59,924 nt of DNA, from NCBI GenBank assembly GCA_002221725.1, contig NJFT01000240.1, forward strand, positions 1 to 59,924, in the 5' to 3' direction. Below the pieces are notes generated by a model that worked only from the letters and a program-made list of their open reading frames with translations, ran no database searches and was not told where the DNA came from. Position numbers and translations under genes: made by a program. Below, piece by piece: positions 36,501 to 47,769 of this stretch; the stretch's first letter is position 1; every line of letters starts with the position of its first letter. This stretch comes from Scedosporium boydii (Eukaryota; Ascomycota; Sordariomycetes; Microascales; Microascaceae).

Positions 36501-38606
36501 GGGTTGGAAATATCGCCCAAACCAGACCTATACACTTGCTACGTCCTTGCCAGCGTCGGTGTCATGACACCAACAGCATTATGGATTCTGCACTCCAGTG
36601 TCTCACCTCGCTGGCCTTTCCTTACACTACGGAGTACACTCCTTCGAACACGTTGAGGATGCTGTTAGTGCCAGGCTAGTGGCAACTAAGGCGTTCGACG
36701 GCAGGGATCATGTTTAAAGTATTGAAAATTGACAAGACAATGGTCAAGATCAGTGGCTGGTTAAAGGCACTAGAGACACCACTTCTCGGTGTCTCGAGTT
36801 CTCTACTGACCCCGCCGCAGACCCAGAAGAAACCTGCAAGTAGCGACCTCGTGATCGTTAGATTTTTCTTTTATTTCCGTGTTACCCCTCACTCCACCCC
36901 ACCCCCTGGAGGCTGGAACCCTAAATCATGGTTTTAATACGCGATGAAGAGACATCGACGATGAGTGCTAAACGTTTAGCTTGACCGGTGGAGAAATGAA
37001 GAGTCGCCCCTATCTCGGCGGCGTCCCTCCTCGCCTTGCTCTACCTCAATGGGAGTTCTTGCGCGACCTCATCTTGACTCGGATCAGCGCCATTGGCTTC
37101 TTGCCTTGTTCGGAAGATCCATCAATTTCTCTGCAACAGTGCCTGAAAAGGGGACCCCTACCTTGCCTGATACATTCCTGTGCCTGACGGACCATCGGGT
37201 TGATTGGATCAGACAACCTGTCTTAAACAAAGAAAGCTCAGAGGTTTGTTCAGAGTACGGCTTGTCCTACATCGTAGAGTATCCCAAAATGACTCGAATG
37301 AGGATGGGCTGTTCTCTTGAATGCCCATCCATGTGCGGCTCCTGTCATGGCAGGTCGTTTCCTCTTGATGGAGGGGTCCTGGCAAGTTTTGCAGGGGCTG
37401 AGGGTTCCGCTGCCAAGATCCAGATCTCCGATTCGCTTTTCTGTTTCTGCTTCCCTCTTCCAAACCTTGTCATTTCGTTATTCAATTGATTTACATCTTA
37501 TCAGTCGCTGCCATTGGCAGGGTAGATTCCTGGGAAAACTGTGAGCATTTTAGAGCTTCAGACGGCTGTTTCACTCGGACTTGGCGCTGCTCTGCTTATT
37601 ATGGAGGATCCGTTTGGGCAACTTCATTTGGCAAAAGTCGATGGAGAAATCCCGGGCCTGTACGATGACGTGGTGAGCCCTACTAGGGGGCCCCTGAAAC
37701 CCACTGTTCCACGCCGGAGGCCAAAGTTGTTCTGCTGCGCCGAGCCGGTCACTCGGCAAAGCTTCAATGTTCAATCTCTTGCCTCCTGATGATAATGCGC
37801 TGGTGCTTATCGAGCTCTCTCACGCTGCCCCTCAAATTGCAACAATTGAATGTCTGCCCTGGACTCGGTTGCAACCTCTCAATTCGAAGCTAAGACTTTT
37901 AGGAAGCATACATCTCTCTCTCCTCCTCCCCGTTTCGAATGGTACCATCCACAATCGCCGGTCGATTCGTCTAACCACATTGCTGGGTCGCAATTGGAAG
38001 TTCAGCTCGATTCACAGTATTACACTAATGCCCTTTCCACGAGAGCTTGTTCAAGGAGAGGACAGGGGTAGGTCGAAGCTCTTCAACATCACGTCAATGT
38101 CAATTCAGGTTCCCACAACCCGAGATCTACTCCTATTGCCTATAGAAAGAGTGCAAGAGCTTCTTGCCAGTCAACGTTCTACGCAGTACGACCCTACCTG
38201 GTGCTTCATTGAGATTCCCCGTTTTCGTCATGATCAGCCACGATGCTACCTCGTCTCTGAACTATGCAGCGGCCGTCATCACCCGACAAAGGATCTGAAT
38301 CTCACTCGCCAATCCCAAGCTTGATGCCTGAATGATGCCATACCATATTGCGCACCACCATATCATTGCCGCTGGCGACTTCGTAATACTCGTGCCCCTC
38401 ACCCTCAAGACACACACACACAGTGTTGGGAGGTCGAAGCGAATCTCCTGCGGGCTGGCTGACTTGCATTTCCAGAGACTGTCCGACGTTCATGCTCGCC
38501 AATCTGGGAGAGAGCTGTTGGTCGTTTGCTATCTTGGGATTGAAGCTAACTTTAGGTCGCCCATATCTCAATGCTACCTTGACTGAGTTGACAAAAGGCA
38601 GCTGCA

Positions 38607-38634
38607 ACGAAGCTCTACGAAGCTCTATGAAGCT
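38607..38634 (+). repeat. Short tandem of ACGAAGCTCT
   Basis: Two exact copies of the decamer and a third partial copy with one change (ATGAAGCT) lie head to tail. Confidence 0.8.
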
Positions 38635-40054
38635 TGACAAAGGTCCATGCAGTCTTGTTAGGCCTCTTTCCCATTTTATTTATATCCATTTCCTCCTTCT
38701 TTCGCACCCCTCCAGCTTAGCCGGGCTCGGAAATGCCCAATTGAAACTTTGCCATTGCCTGTGATCTATTATCTCCAACGAGTATTTTTGGCAATGCGGT
38801 CGCCTGCGTGCTGAAGGATGGCGCGTGCCCAAGCCGGCATCCACCACATCTGGTGCCATTCTTCCCCTTTGAGCGACCCGCAGCGCGGCAGCCTATGGAT
38901 CTCCCCTCTTCCTACAGGAAAGGTCGCGCAACATGGGTTTACGGAGCGAAGAGGCATGCTTCGTCCACTTAGCTTGCCATGTGGGATGCGGTGCGGCCCT
39001 TCCATACCCTCAAACTGGGCCTCGACCGAGAACTCGTTTTGCCTCAAGAAACCCTTTTCCGAGACCCCCAGGTAAGCCATCCCTTGAGCTGGTTCTAACA
39101 AGACCCGATTGTCCAATGGCGCAGAGAAGATGGAGAGGCTTAGTCGGGATTTGCAATGCTGTGTTCACGCACGAAATGTAATCATTTCCTCTCTGTCTCG
39201 CCAGAGGCGGTGCCCCTCTCAAGCACATGTGTCGAGCCAAGTTTCGATGATCAGCATGCTCTAACCCGGGACAAGCTTGAGGATCTGCATACTCCATCCT
39301 CATCAAAAGGCCAAAAAGAAGGGAAAAAAAAAAAGAGAGAGAAAATTTCAAGAACGAACACGCGGAGCACTCCAATTCAACGTTGCTCGTCCTGCTTCGT
39401 CGGGTAATATAGCTCTCCACTTATTTTTTCCCTTGCCCTTGTCAAAGGTGTTGAGACAAGGTCGTAGCATGCTGCACAGGTCCACCTTGGGGCAGGCAAA
39501 TAAATGGGACCTATCACATGCACGATGCGGAGTGACCTTGTTTCCGTTCGCACCTTGCTCCTCTCGTTCGTGCAAATGCTTGCTGGGAATGGAGAATTGG
39601 CGTCAAGTCGAGTCTCAACAACACAACAAAATGCAAGAGCTGCAGCTTCTACCAAAGGAACAGCATCCCAATGCGCCTGAGGTCAGAGGGGAAGGGCGAG
39701 AAGTCTAGCAATTGCGGGAATCTAGCGTAGTTTTGCTGCGAATGGCTTCCTGTCTGGTATCTTTTCAATGCTTGGCAATGGGAATGACAAAGTAAACTTT
39801 CACAGCAGTATGCGTATTCAGTGATTCTCAGAATAGAAAATTCGATGCTCCCGTGATTTGCTGATCCTCGACACTTGACCCCTCTTTCCCTGGAAAGGAA
39901 CCCCGCAGTTTGAAATGGAGGTGTGTAACGTTTGTGGGGTCCAAAGCTAGTTTCCTGCCAATAGGATTACGCTATTCTGCAAGGCATTGTCAGCAGTCCC
40001 CCCCAGAAGGTATATAGAGTCAAATACGAATGACTAGAACAACTCAAGCAACAA

Positions 40055-40125
40055 GCACGAATGGTTCAGGGGTAGAATACTTGCTTCCCAAGCAAGTGAT
40101 CCGAGTTCGAGTCTCGGTTCGTGCA
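40055..40125 (+). tRNA. tRNA-Gly (anticodon CCC), no intron
   Basis: A complete cloverleaf can be drawn. The acceptor stem GCACGAA pairs perfectly with TTCGTGC (40118-40124) with discriminator A at 40125. The D arm holds TGGTTCAGGGGTAGAATA, which is also the A box. The anticodon stem CTTGC/GCAAG encloses the loop TTCCCAA with CCC at 40087-40089. The T stem CCGAG/CTCGG encloses TTCGAGT, with GTTCGAGTC as B box. The T-rich stretch just downstream, including TTTTT, fits a polymerase III terminator. It reads GGG glycine codons. It lies 424 bases upstream of get4 on the same strand. Confidence 0.97.
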
Positions 40126-40548
40126 TTTCATTTTTGCCTTTTCTGACTATTTTGTCTTATCTTTTCGGCCTCCATTTTCTTTTTTGGGGGGCGGATATCA
40201 ATGTAATGTTTTGTTCAGACAGATAACGTGTTTCAGAGCTCTCTTTCATTCCTTCCCCTACTGAAACGTCACTGGGCACTAAAAGCACCCTCTTCAGAGA
40301 TGAGAGCTCTTTGAGGTGGCAGCTTCCGCACGCTATCTATATTTTACCGAGAATCATCCACAATGGAACGTGGAGGAACCAAGCCTGCCCCACCACAAGC
40401 GTAACAAGCACTGAGCTGGAGCTTGCGTCGTCGAAGGGACACAAAGCCTAAAGCAAGCAAGAGACATTGTAGAGGAACCCTACCTCAAAGCAACACTCAC
40501 TCAACCCACCTCCCCATCAAAAGCATCGCCGACTTCTCAAGGCCCACG
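40126..40548 (+). promoter_or_regulatory. Region between tRNA-Gly and get4
   Basis: These 423 bases hold the tRNA terminator at their left end and the promoter and leader of get4. An in-frame open stretch runs from 40423 into get4 but has no ATG before 40549. A weak TATA-like CTATCTATATTTT is near 40332. Confidence 0.5.
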
Positions 40549-41628
40549 ATGAGCACCAATATCGAAAAGACAGTCGCAAGACTGCAAGAAAAGATCAAGG
40601 AGGGGCAGTACTACGAAGCGCAGCAGCAAACGCGAGTCGTAGCGGCGAGGTATATCAAGGGCAAGAAGTGGGACGCGGCTGTGGACATCCTCTTCAATGT
40701 TGCGAAGGCGCTGCTGAGCGCGGGTCAGGGAGGCAGCGGCGGTGATTTGTGCAATTTGCTCGTGGAGGTCTACGAGAAGGCGGAGCTGGAGCCGGATGCG
40801 AATTCCAAGGGGAGACTGTTGACGTGTTTGAGGTTATTTGATAGTGAGGAACCGACGAGGAAGAAGTTTATTGGTGGTATGATTGGGTAAGTCTGCGCTG
40901 CTGGCATTTTATCGACATTACTCTTGAGACTCTCGAGTTTAACTCAATGCTAACTCTTTTTTTTTTTCTTTTCTATAAGATGGTCAAGCAAGTTTGGCGA
41001 GTTCCCAGCCGGCGACCCCGAACTCCACCACGTTGTCGGTTCAATATACGCAGAAGAGCATGAAGCCTACGACGCAGAACGACACCTAGTGCTGGGGACC
41101 AAGGATTCGCCCGAGATCCTTGCCCGGATGGAATACAAATGGTACAAAGAATCCGACCCGCACCTCGCCGCCCAATTCGCCGCCCGTGCCGTCATCCCCT
41201 ACCTCCTCGTCGGCAACGTCCGCGCGGCGAACGCCTCCTTCCGCATCTTCACCTCGGCGCTGTTGCAGGATAACAAGGGCCTTTCCGTGCAGGACGTCAG
41301 CAGCCAGAGCAGCGACGTCAAGATCTTCCCCAGCATACCGCTCCTCAACTTCCTCTCGCTGCTCCTGCTGGCCGTGCAGAGGGGGAGCGCCGAGCTTTAT
41401 AGGCAGCTGATTACCAAGTACGCGACGCATCTCAAGGAGACTGGTACGTGGTTCGATACGCTTGATGCCATTGCTGAGATGTACTTTGGCGTGAGGAGGC
41501 AGCGGCAGTCGAACCCGCTGTTTGACATGATGGGTAGCTTGTTTGGTAGCGGCGGTGGTGGCAGTAGCCAGCCCGCGAGGAGACCCGCCAACAGAGTTGA
41601 GGCGCCTGCCCCTGAGGGACTGGACTAA
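40549..41628 (+). CDS. get4: Get4, GET/TRC pathway factor for tail-anchored proteins
   Basis: Get4 binds Get5 and the ATPase Get3 in the cytosol and hands tail-anchored membrane proteins from Sgt2 to Get3 for insertion at the ER. Exons are 40549-40886 and 40980-41628, coding 328 residues, the usual family size. The protein is an all-helical repeat: an early KIKEGQYYEAQQQTRVVAARY helix pair typical of the family, LLTCLRLFDSEEP, then WSSKFGEFPAGDPELHHVVG just after the exon junction, and ETGTWFDTLDAIAEMYFGV near the end. A Gly/Ser-rich tail (about 290-328) follows. The 93-nt intron has a T13-type pyrimidine tract before its ATAAG acceptor and is in phase 2. The ATG was chosen because the upstream in-frame stretch has none. 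Confidence 0.93.
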
Positions 41629-41770
41629 AGGAAGTCCACATTGTTCCTGGACTGTTCTTGTCTCGGCTTGGGTGAGAGTGGATGAGCAGCTTGCCCATGT
41701 CTGTATATAATACCCCTTTCATAGAAACACGCCTCGAAGCGTTTGACGAGATCGGTTTGTCCATGACCGT

Positions 41771-42403
41771 TCAATGACGTGCCTGTGGTTCCGCTTCAAA
41801 CATCCAGTTGTCGTCCGCTAAGGCCACAACCTTTGCTCGTAGACTAGCCTTCACCGATTCGAGAAGAACTGCTCCAATCGAAGCCACACGTAGGTTAGCC
41901 CACCATACCTCCAATCCTCGTTTCCAAGCGCTCGCGAAAAGACATACCTTCAGTTTGATCAGCCACCGCATTATGATTAATTTGATAAAGCTTTACAGCT
42001 TCCGCCAACCGCCGTCTCTCCTCTAGAAGTAAGAAAACGCGTAAGCTTAACATATCCCGTTGAGGCGAATATAGTCGTTCTTACGCTCCATCTCAGCCCT
42101 CTCATCAACAACCCCATCCTCCTCATCCTCCCCCGCGACCCCCAACGCAACGGCCTCCCCAACCTCCAACTCGCCCTGCTTATCCCTCACGACAATTTCG
42201 TCCGAGTCGGAAAGAACGTCAACGCAGCTATCCAGACGCAGGGTTTCCGTCGAGGTGGAGGCAGAGGACGGTGTCGGGCGGCGCGTCAGCTGGCTCTGGA
42301 AGAGGTTGCGGCGGACGCCGCCAGAGGTTGTGGGAGGGGCCGCGGGGCGCGTGCGGACTTGGTTGGGGGCGTTGGACGGGTTTCGGCGGGATAGGTCGGG
42401 CAT
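41771..42403 (-). CDS. Uncharacterised small acidic/coiled-coil protein, three exons
   Basis: I do not recognise a named family. Minus-strand exons 42085-42403, 41948-42022 and 41771-41868 join in phase 1 at both junctions to give 163 residues. The N-terminal third is basic, Pro/Ser/Thr-rich and disordered-looking, with RRNLFQSQLTRRPTP around residues 31-45. An acidic middle (about residues 65-105) follows, and exons 2 and 3 encode a predicted coiled coil, QERRRLAEAVKLYQ to VLLESVKASLRAKV, ending ALADDNWMFE. Both introns have GT-AG ends, and the second has a GCTAAC branch site, which supports a real gene although no exon is long. It lies tail to tail with get4 (142 bp between stops). Function unknown. 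Confidence 0.72.
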
Positions 42404-43001
42404 TTTGGCTTTGGGATTGGTTTGTTTTTGGTTTAATCGCGTGGTGTTGTTCTTTTAAATTTGGGTTCGGTTGTTGGACATGCGATGTGGATGTTGGGGA
42501 AGTTTAGGACTGGGCTGCTTGGGCGGAGATAATGGGCGGATTTAAGGTTTGTTGGATCTTGAGAGCTTGAGAGCTTGAGATGAGCCTCAACCACCGCAAT
42601 ATCAAAAAATTAGGTTGCAGTCATTCAGGTGGTGTGTTCGAAAATTCTACTTGATAATCAATTGATGAATACGTTTAGGTTAATTTATATAATATAAAAA
42701 AATATGAAGGGAAACAATTCTCTTCATCGAGGACGGGCACCGCGGTAAAGTCTACGAATCACCTTGTTGACGCTGGTCAATATGCTGGAGTACTGGATCG
42801 TGTGAAGGGACGAGTATGAGCTGGAGCAATAATATGTCGTCTTCCCAGACAACCGGGGCGGCCATCTTTCTATCCAAAGAGCTCGTATAATTCTGTAGAA
42901 GAAATCATGGATATATTGTGCCAACTCCTCTCGCGATGCAAGCCTATCTGCTCAAAATTGCCAGGTCTATCCGCCTCATCCTAGTATACATTGATATTCA
43001 T
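42404..43001. other. Intergenic, 598 bp
   Basis: Promoter of the small minus-strand gene and 3' UTR of the leucyl-tRNA synthetase gene. An AT-rich patch is at about 42676-42712. No gene seen. Confidence 0.5.
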
Positions 43002-45990
43002 CTATAGTACAAAATTTACAGTAGATCCCCCGCGCACAACAATAACTCTCTTCGCCGTCCTAATATCAGACGAACCCCCAGACAACTTAGCTGCTCCCTC
43101 CTCCGTCTTCAAGATCTCCTCAACGATCCACTCCCTGAGCGCGTCATCTTTAAGATCCGCCGGTGGAGGCGGGATCTCGACGACGGCTCTCAGCTTGCCC
43201 TTGATCTGCACGGCGCACTTGCGCAGTCGTGGCTGCAACAGGGGCAGGCTCCCATCGGGGGTCGGAAAAGTGGCAGAGGAAAATATCGAGCCGGACGAGG
43301 GGTGGAGCTGGCTCCAACACTCTTCCGTAAAGGCGGGAGCTATGGGTGCCATCATCTTGAGGAGAGCTGAGAGGCCCTCGCGCCGGATGGCGGGGCTCGC
43401 TTCGTTCTCGACGAGTGCGTTGGTTAGGCTCATGAGATCCGACACAACCGTATTGAGCCCATAGACGTCGCTATATGAAGACGTCACGGAGGAGATCGTC
43501 TTCTGCACGTCGCGCCAGACTTGGGCATCTGTATCCCATTGAGCAAGCTCATCGGCGCTCATGGAGCCTAGCTTCTTCGATTGTTCCTCGAGGAAACCCT
43601 TCACCGAAATATCTGCCGCGTTGCTGTCGGGTTTATCCAGAGTACCGACGTAGTTATATAGTCGGGACAGCCAGCGGGTGACACCTGAGATCTTCTCCTC
43701 ATCCCAGTTCAAGGCCTCGCTGACAGGCGCTTGGAAGAGGATGTGGGCGCGGGTGGCATCAGCACCGTATTTTCCAATGAACCCAGTGGGATCTACCCCG
43801 TTGTGTTTGGACTTAGACATCTTTTCATACGTCATGTTTGCAACGGCACCGGTCGACTTGACCCTCGGTGTCTGTGGGTCCGACAAGTCGAGCTCGTCAG
43901 GTGTGAGGAATATCCCTGTGTCGGGATTGGAATACGTCTTGCCTTGAACCATTCCCTGCGTAATGAGTCGCGCAAAAGGCTCAGCAGTCGTCTCGGATGG
44001 ATCTTGAGGATTGGGGAAGAGCGGAGTGGTGCTTAGGAATTTGTAAATGAACCGAGAGTAGAGTAAGTGTAGGATGGCATGTTCAATGCCGCCGATATAT
44101 GTGCCGACGGGTAGATATTTCTCTGCCGCTTCCTTGGAGAAGAGCTGGTCTTGGTTCTTGGGATCGGCGAAGCGAGCAAAGTACCAGCTTGAGTCCACAA
44201 AAGTGTCCATCGTGTCTGTGTCTCTCTTGGCAGGTCCGTTGCACTTGGGGCAGCTGGTGTTCACCCAATCGCTGGCATGCTCGAGAGGGTTTCCGGGTTT
44301 TCCTTCTTTCCAATGATTGTCGACCTCGGGAAGCTCAACTGGCAGTTGTTCTTCGGGCACGGGAACAGGACCACATGTACCACAGTGAACGATGGGAATC
44401 GGTGCGCCCCAATACCTCTGGCGGCTGATAAGCCAGTCCCGAAGTCTCCACTTCTCGACTGGAGCCGCAAGATGCGCGGCCTCCAGCATGGCAATGAGCA
44501 TCTTGCCACCTTCAACCGAGGATTTCCCCTCAAATGGGCCACTGCCCGCCGTCATGATACCATGATTGACGAAGGGATCGTTCGGAAGGGCCGTCGTGGA
44601 CTCATCCTCCGATGCGGCGAGGACAACTCGGACGGGTTCATCATATCGATGCTGTTTCCAGAAGGCATGATCACGGACATCATGGGCCGGTACACCCATG
44701 ACGGCACCCTCGCCATAATCGCCGAGCACGTAAGGCGCAACATAAACCGGGAGTGATTCCTTAGTCGCATCGGGAGTATGTTCGTGGTATGCAAGAGGAT
44801 TTACCGCGCGGATATGTGGCAAAAGATAGCCAACCTTGGAATCAGGCGGCAGACCAGGTAATGTGTCCAAGAAGGCCTGCAACTCGGGGTCTACTTTCGA
44901 GAGTTTCTGGACAATAGGATGCGTGGATGCTAGAGCAATATACTGGACGCCGAACAAGGTGTCGGGGCGCGTTGTGTAAACCTCAACGGAGGAATGCACG
45001 TCATGTCCCATGGCCATGATAGGAAACTTGACCATGGCACCAGTCGACTTTCCAAGCCAATTCTTCTGCATAGACAGGACTCTTTCAGGCCAGGCATTAT
45101 TCTTTTCGAGAATTGAGAGGTCTCGGAGCAGTGCCTCTCGGTATTCGGATATGCGGAGGAACCATTGCTTAAGCCTTCGCTTCTCGACCTTGGCTCCGGA
45201 TCTCCAAGAGCAGCCATTGGCATCTACCTGCTCGTTTGCGACAACAGTCTTATCGACGGGGTCGTAGTTGACTTCGGCCTCGGCCTGGTAGGCAAGGCCA
45301 CGCTCATGCAGCATCAAGAATAGCTTTTGGGTATGCTTGTAGAAATCGGGGTCGCACGTTGTTATTTCCTGCAAGACGGCGACCGGGCAAAAAAAAAAGT
45401 CAGCTGACGGTCGGTCCTCGTCGTGATGACCCCGACCGAACAAGCGGTGAGAGAGGATAGGCACATACCCTGTCCCAGTCCCAGCTGGCGTTCATGTGCT
45501 GCAATTGATCTTTCATCTTCTGAATGTTGTCCTTCGTCCATCCGGCGGGCGGGAGTCCTCGAGCTAGCGCGGCATTCTCAGCGGGCAGACCAAAGGCATC
45601 CCACCCCATTGGAAGGAGCACATCGTAACCTTGTAGCCTTCGGAAGCGAGCTACGACATCGGCAATCGTGTAGACGCGAAGGTGGCCGAGATGGAGGTTA
45701 CCGGAGGGGTAGGGGAACATGGGAAGGACGAATTGAGTTTCATTCTTGGCCGAGTGAGGTTTCGGTTCGGACTTCGACCAAGTTTCTCGCCATTTTCGGT
45801 CCAGAGCCGGCAGATCGAGCTTTGCAGTTGCGTAGAGTCGGGCGTGGCGCAACGTGGTTCGGCGAGGAGTGGGTGCAGCTGTGTGAGGGCGCACCGGAGA
45901 GCACCTGACAAGGGAGACAAAACTCCGACGCGCCAAGACCCTGCAGCTCGCCGGGGAGCCGGCCAGTGATGTTCCGATTAGTAGCTGCAT
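43002..45990 (-). CDS. nam2: Leucyl-tRNA synthetase, mitochondrial
   Basis: Charges mitochondrial tRNA-Leu with leucine in the matrix; class Ia synthetase of bacterial LeuS type. Exons 45469-45990 and 43002-45368 code 962 residues. The first 55 residues are rich in Arg, Ser and Ala with almost no acidic residues and end in [10 protein letters not shown], a good mitochondrial presequence. The HIGH signature is HLGH at 100-103 in [18 protein letters not shown] is at about 690-694 in [11 protein letters not shown]. Between them lie the editing domain ([20 protein letters not shown]) and DSSWYFARF. The C-terminal anticodon-binding helical domain is present. The 100-nt intron runs from GTATGT to CTTGCAG and contains a run of ten T on the coding strand. 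The yeast homolog NAM2 also helps splice mitochondrial group I introns; whether this one does is not visible. Confidence 0.95.
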
Positions 45991-47769
45991 TGAGGCCGTA
46001 TCATGGTCAAAACACGGGGGGGGGTTGTTGGGTTCCGCAGGGTTTTGCGGCTCGTCGCTGTGTTGGTGTGTGTGGACGGTGAGTTGAAGCTAGTCAGACC
46101 ACACCGACAGAAGGTCGAGGTAGTTCGTAGCGGTCCGAAATTTATTTTTTTTAGTGACCAGTCAAGCTTGTTCTCCCACGCCAGAGCCAATCCGAGCCAG
46201 CTGCAAGGTACCAAATGTGGCAGTTCGACGATGCGCCACAGAAAGATAGTAGGAAAGCCACAAGTGCTGCTTAGCACACGTGACGTCATGCAGGCTTGTC
46301 AGACGGTCCCAATCAAGTGAACCCCCGCCAGCAGGTGCATCTCTGGACCCAATGGGATTGAATTAAATTGGATTGAGAGTCCCACTTGATTACCTATTAG
46401 TTAAAAAAAAAATACCGAGAAAAATGCGCTGCCGCCCGCGTACATCTGCAGGGCTTTTCGTTGGCTATGACAAACCAGAACAGGAAACCCCCACCAAGAA
46501 CGATCTGGTGTCGTGCGGGGTGCTTGGAGGTGGGACAGGCCGGAGTTCGAGGGTCAAGGATCCGGCCAGAAACGCCAATGGCAGCAGGCTCAATTCCAGC
46601 AATGGACAGAGAATTAAAAACCTCATTGTTCTGGAGTGTCCAGGGATAGGTATGGGGTAGTATGGTGTATTGCGCGAGCGTGGGAGGCAACTGAGAGCTT
46701 CACACCAAGGTGTCGATGTCGACGTGGTGGTGGACAGGGCGGCGTGGGCGAGAATTGATATAACGAAGAGGGTCCAGCTGCTTGTTTCGGAATCACTTGC
46801 TGCTTCATAATCTACAAGATGCAAGATTGGGATTGAACTCCACGCCCACGACCACACTCCCCACGACAGGCACGAGAACACATAGGCGAGAAGGTATCCG
46901 CGGGGACTTGTGATATTGGCATGCGATGCTTACCTTCGGCATTTCTCTTCTCTCTCTTCTGTCTCTTCTGTCTCCCATATTGACTCAAAGTCCAGATTCT
47001 CTTTAAGACGGAAGGTGCCTTCTCTAGCCCTCTTGTCTTTGATCTATATAAGGGCCTACAGTACCAGCACTACCTCGGACACGTACAGACATCATCAATT
47101 CTCGGGTTACAGTAATAGCCGTAGTCTTTCTTGTCAGACTTAATCAACTTCAAGTCTCTCAAACTCCGTCTACACTCTTTTCCATTCTCCACTCATCCTC
47201 CCCTGTTTCTTGTTAAGCATTTCTTCCCGCAGCTTTCCATTAAGTCCCCCTGTCGCCACCTCCGATTTGGTGCTGTGGGTTGCTTGTTCTTCAGTCAAAG
47301 AAACTGCCGGAAAGCTAGTGGATCCCGGGCAGCAACTTTAAGCCTTCTGAATCCGAGATCCCGAAATCGGGAAATATTGTGGTGCTCTAACTCTTCTAAC
47401 TGCCCCAATTCCCCCAACTCCAGGACCCCTCTGACGATCCCTGGAGAGCTTCTTTCCTCTCCTGGTTCTTCTCACTGAGCATTTAGCCTTCATTTTAGTC
47501 CATTGCATCATACACCCAACTTCGCCAATTCGACTCAAAACAATTTGACCTCGCTCCTTTGAGTATCTCTCGTCCAATTTTAGTTCGTTTGAACTACTTA
47601 ATAAGCCTAATATCGCAATCAAGCTTTTTTTCCGTCGTTTCCCTCTCAGGTACCATTGATATCAACCTCTTGACCAGTGATACCCTCGACTCCAATTCCC
47701 CCGCCCCCACCAGACATCACCACCATCACCAACATCACCAACATCACCAAATATCGCCAGGCTGCCGCC
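45991..47769. promoter_or_regulatory. Divergent promoter region, LeuRS / MTHFR, with long MTHFR leader
   Basis: These 1.78 kb separate two divergent start codons. From about 46.9 kb to 47.77 kb the + strand is pyrimidine-rich, which fits a long 5' leader of the reductase gene. It ends in an imperfect CACCAT/CACCAA tandem at about 47712-47750. A minus-strand open frame of 138 codons near 46.5-46.9 kb has no recognisable domain and I do not call it. Confidence 0.5.
47045..47052 (+). promoter_or_regulatory. Candidate TATA box TATATAAG
   Basis: TATATAAG lies 718 bases upstream of the reductase start codon at the left end of the pyrimidine-rich stretch, so transcription from here would give a leader of about 690 bases. 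Position and consensus are the only support. Confidence 0.3.

Larger units (their letters stand above)
30810..40054. other. Second gene-poor region, 9.2 kb
   Basis: The part next to 30809 is the GSK3 promoter and leader; it is purine-rich on the + strand to about 31.7 kb. The rest has no supported gene. Open frames reach 185 codons (near 37.8-38.3 kb) but show no domain and no splice-linked partner. Visible structure is a (GGCTCA)3 run at 31912-31929, a T12G14 run at 33552-33577, two TACGGAGTA motifs (35600, 36628), a short decanucleotide tandem at 38607-38634 and one possible retrotransposon remnant near 34.6 kb. The tRNA gene at 40055 marks the right boundary. Confidence 0.5.

Noticed and set aside
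37767..38324. 185-codon plus-strand open frame in the second gene desert
   Set aside because: The longest frame there, but no family resemblance, no supporting splice partners and no codon pattern like the true genes.
46465..46881. 138-codon minus-strand frame between LeuRS and MTHFR
   Set aside because: Lies in divergent promoter DNA, is low in complexity at its end and has no domain.
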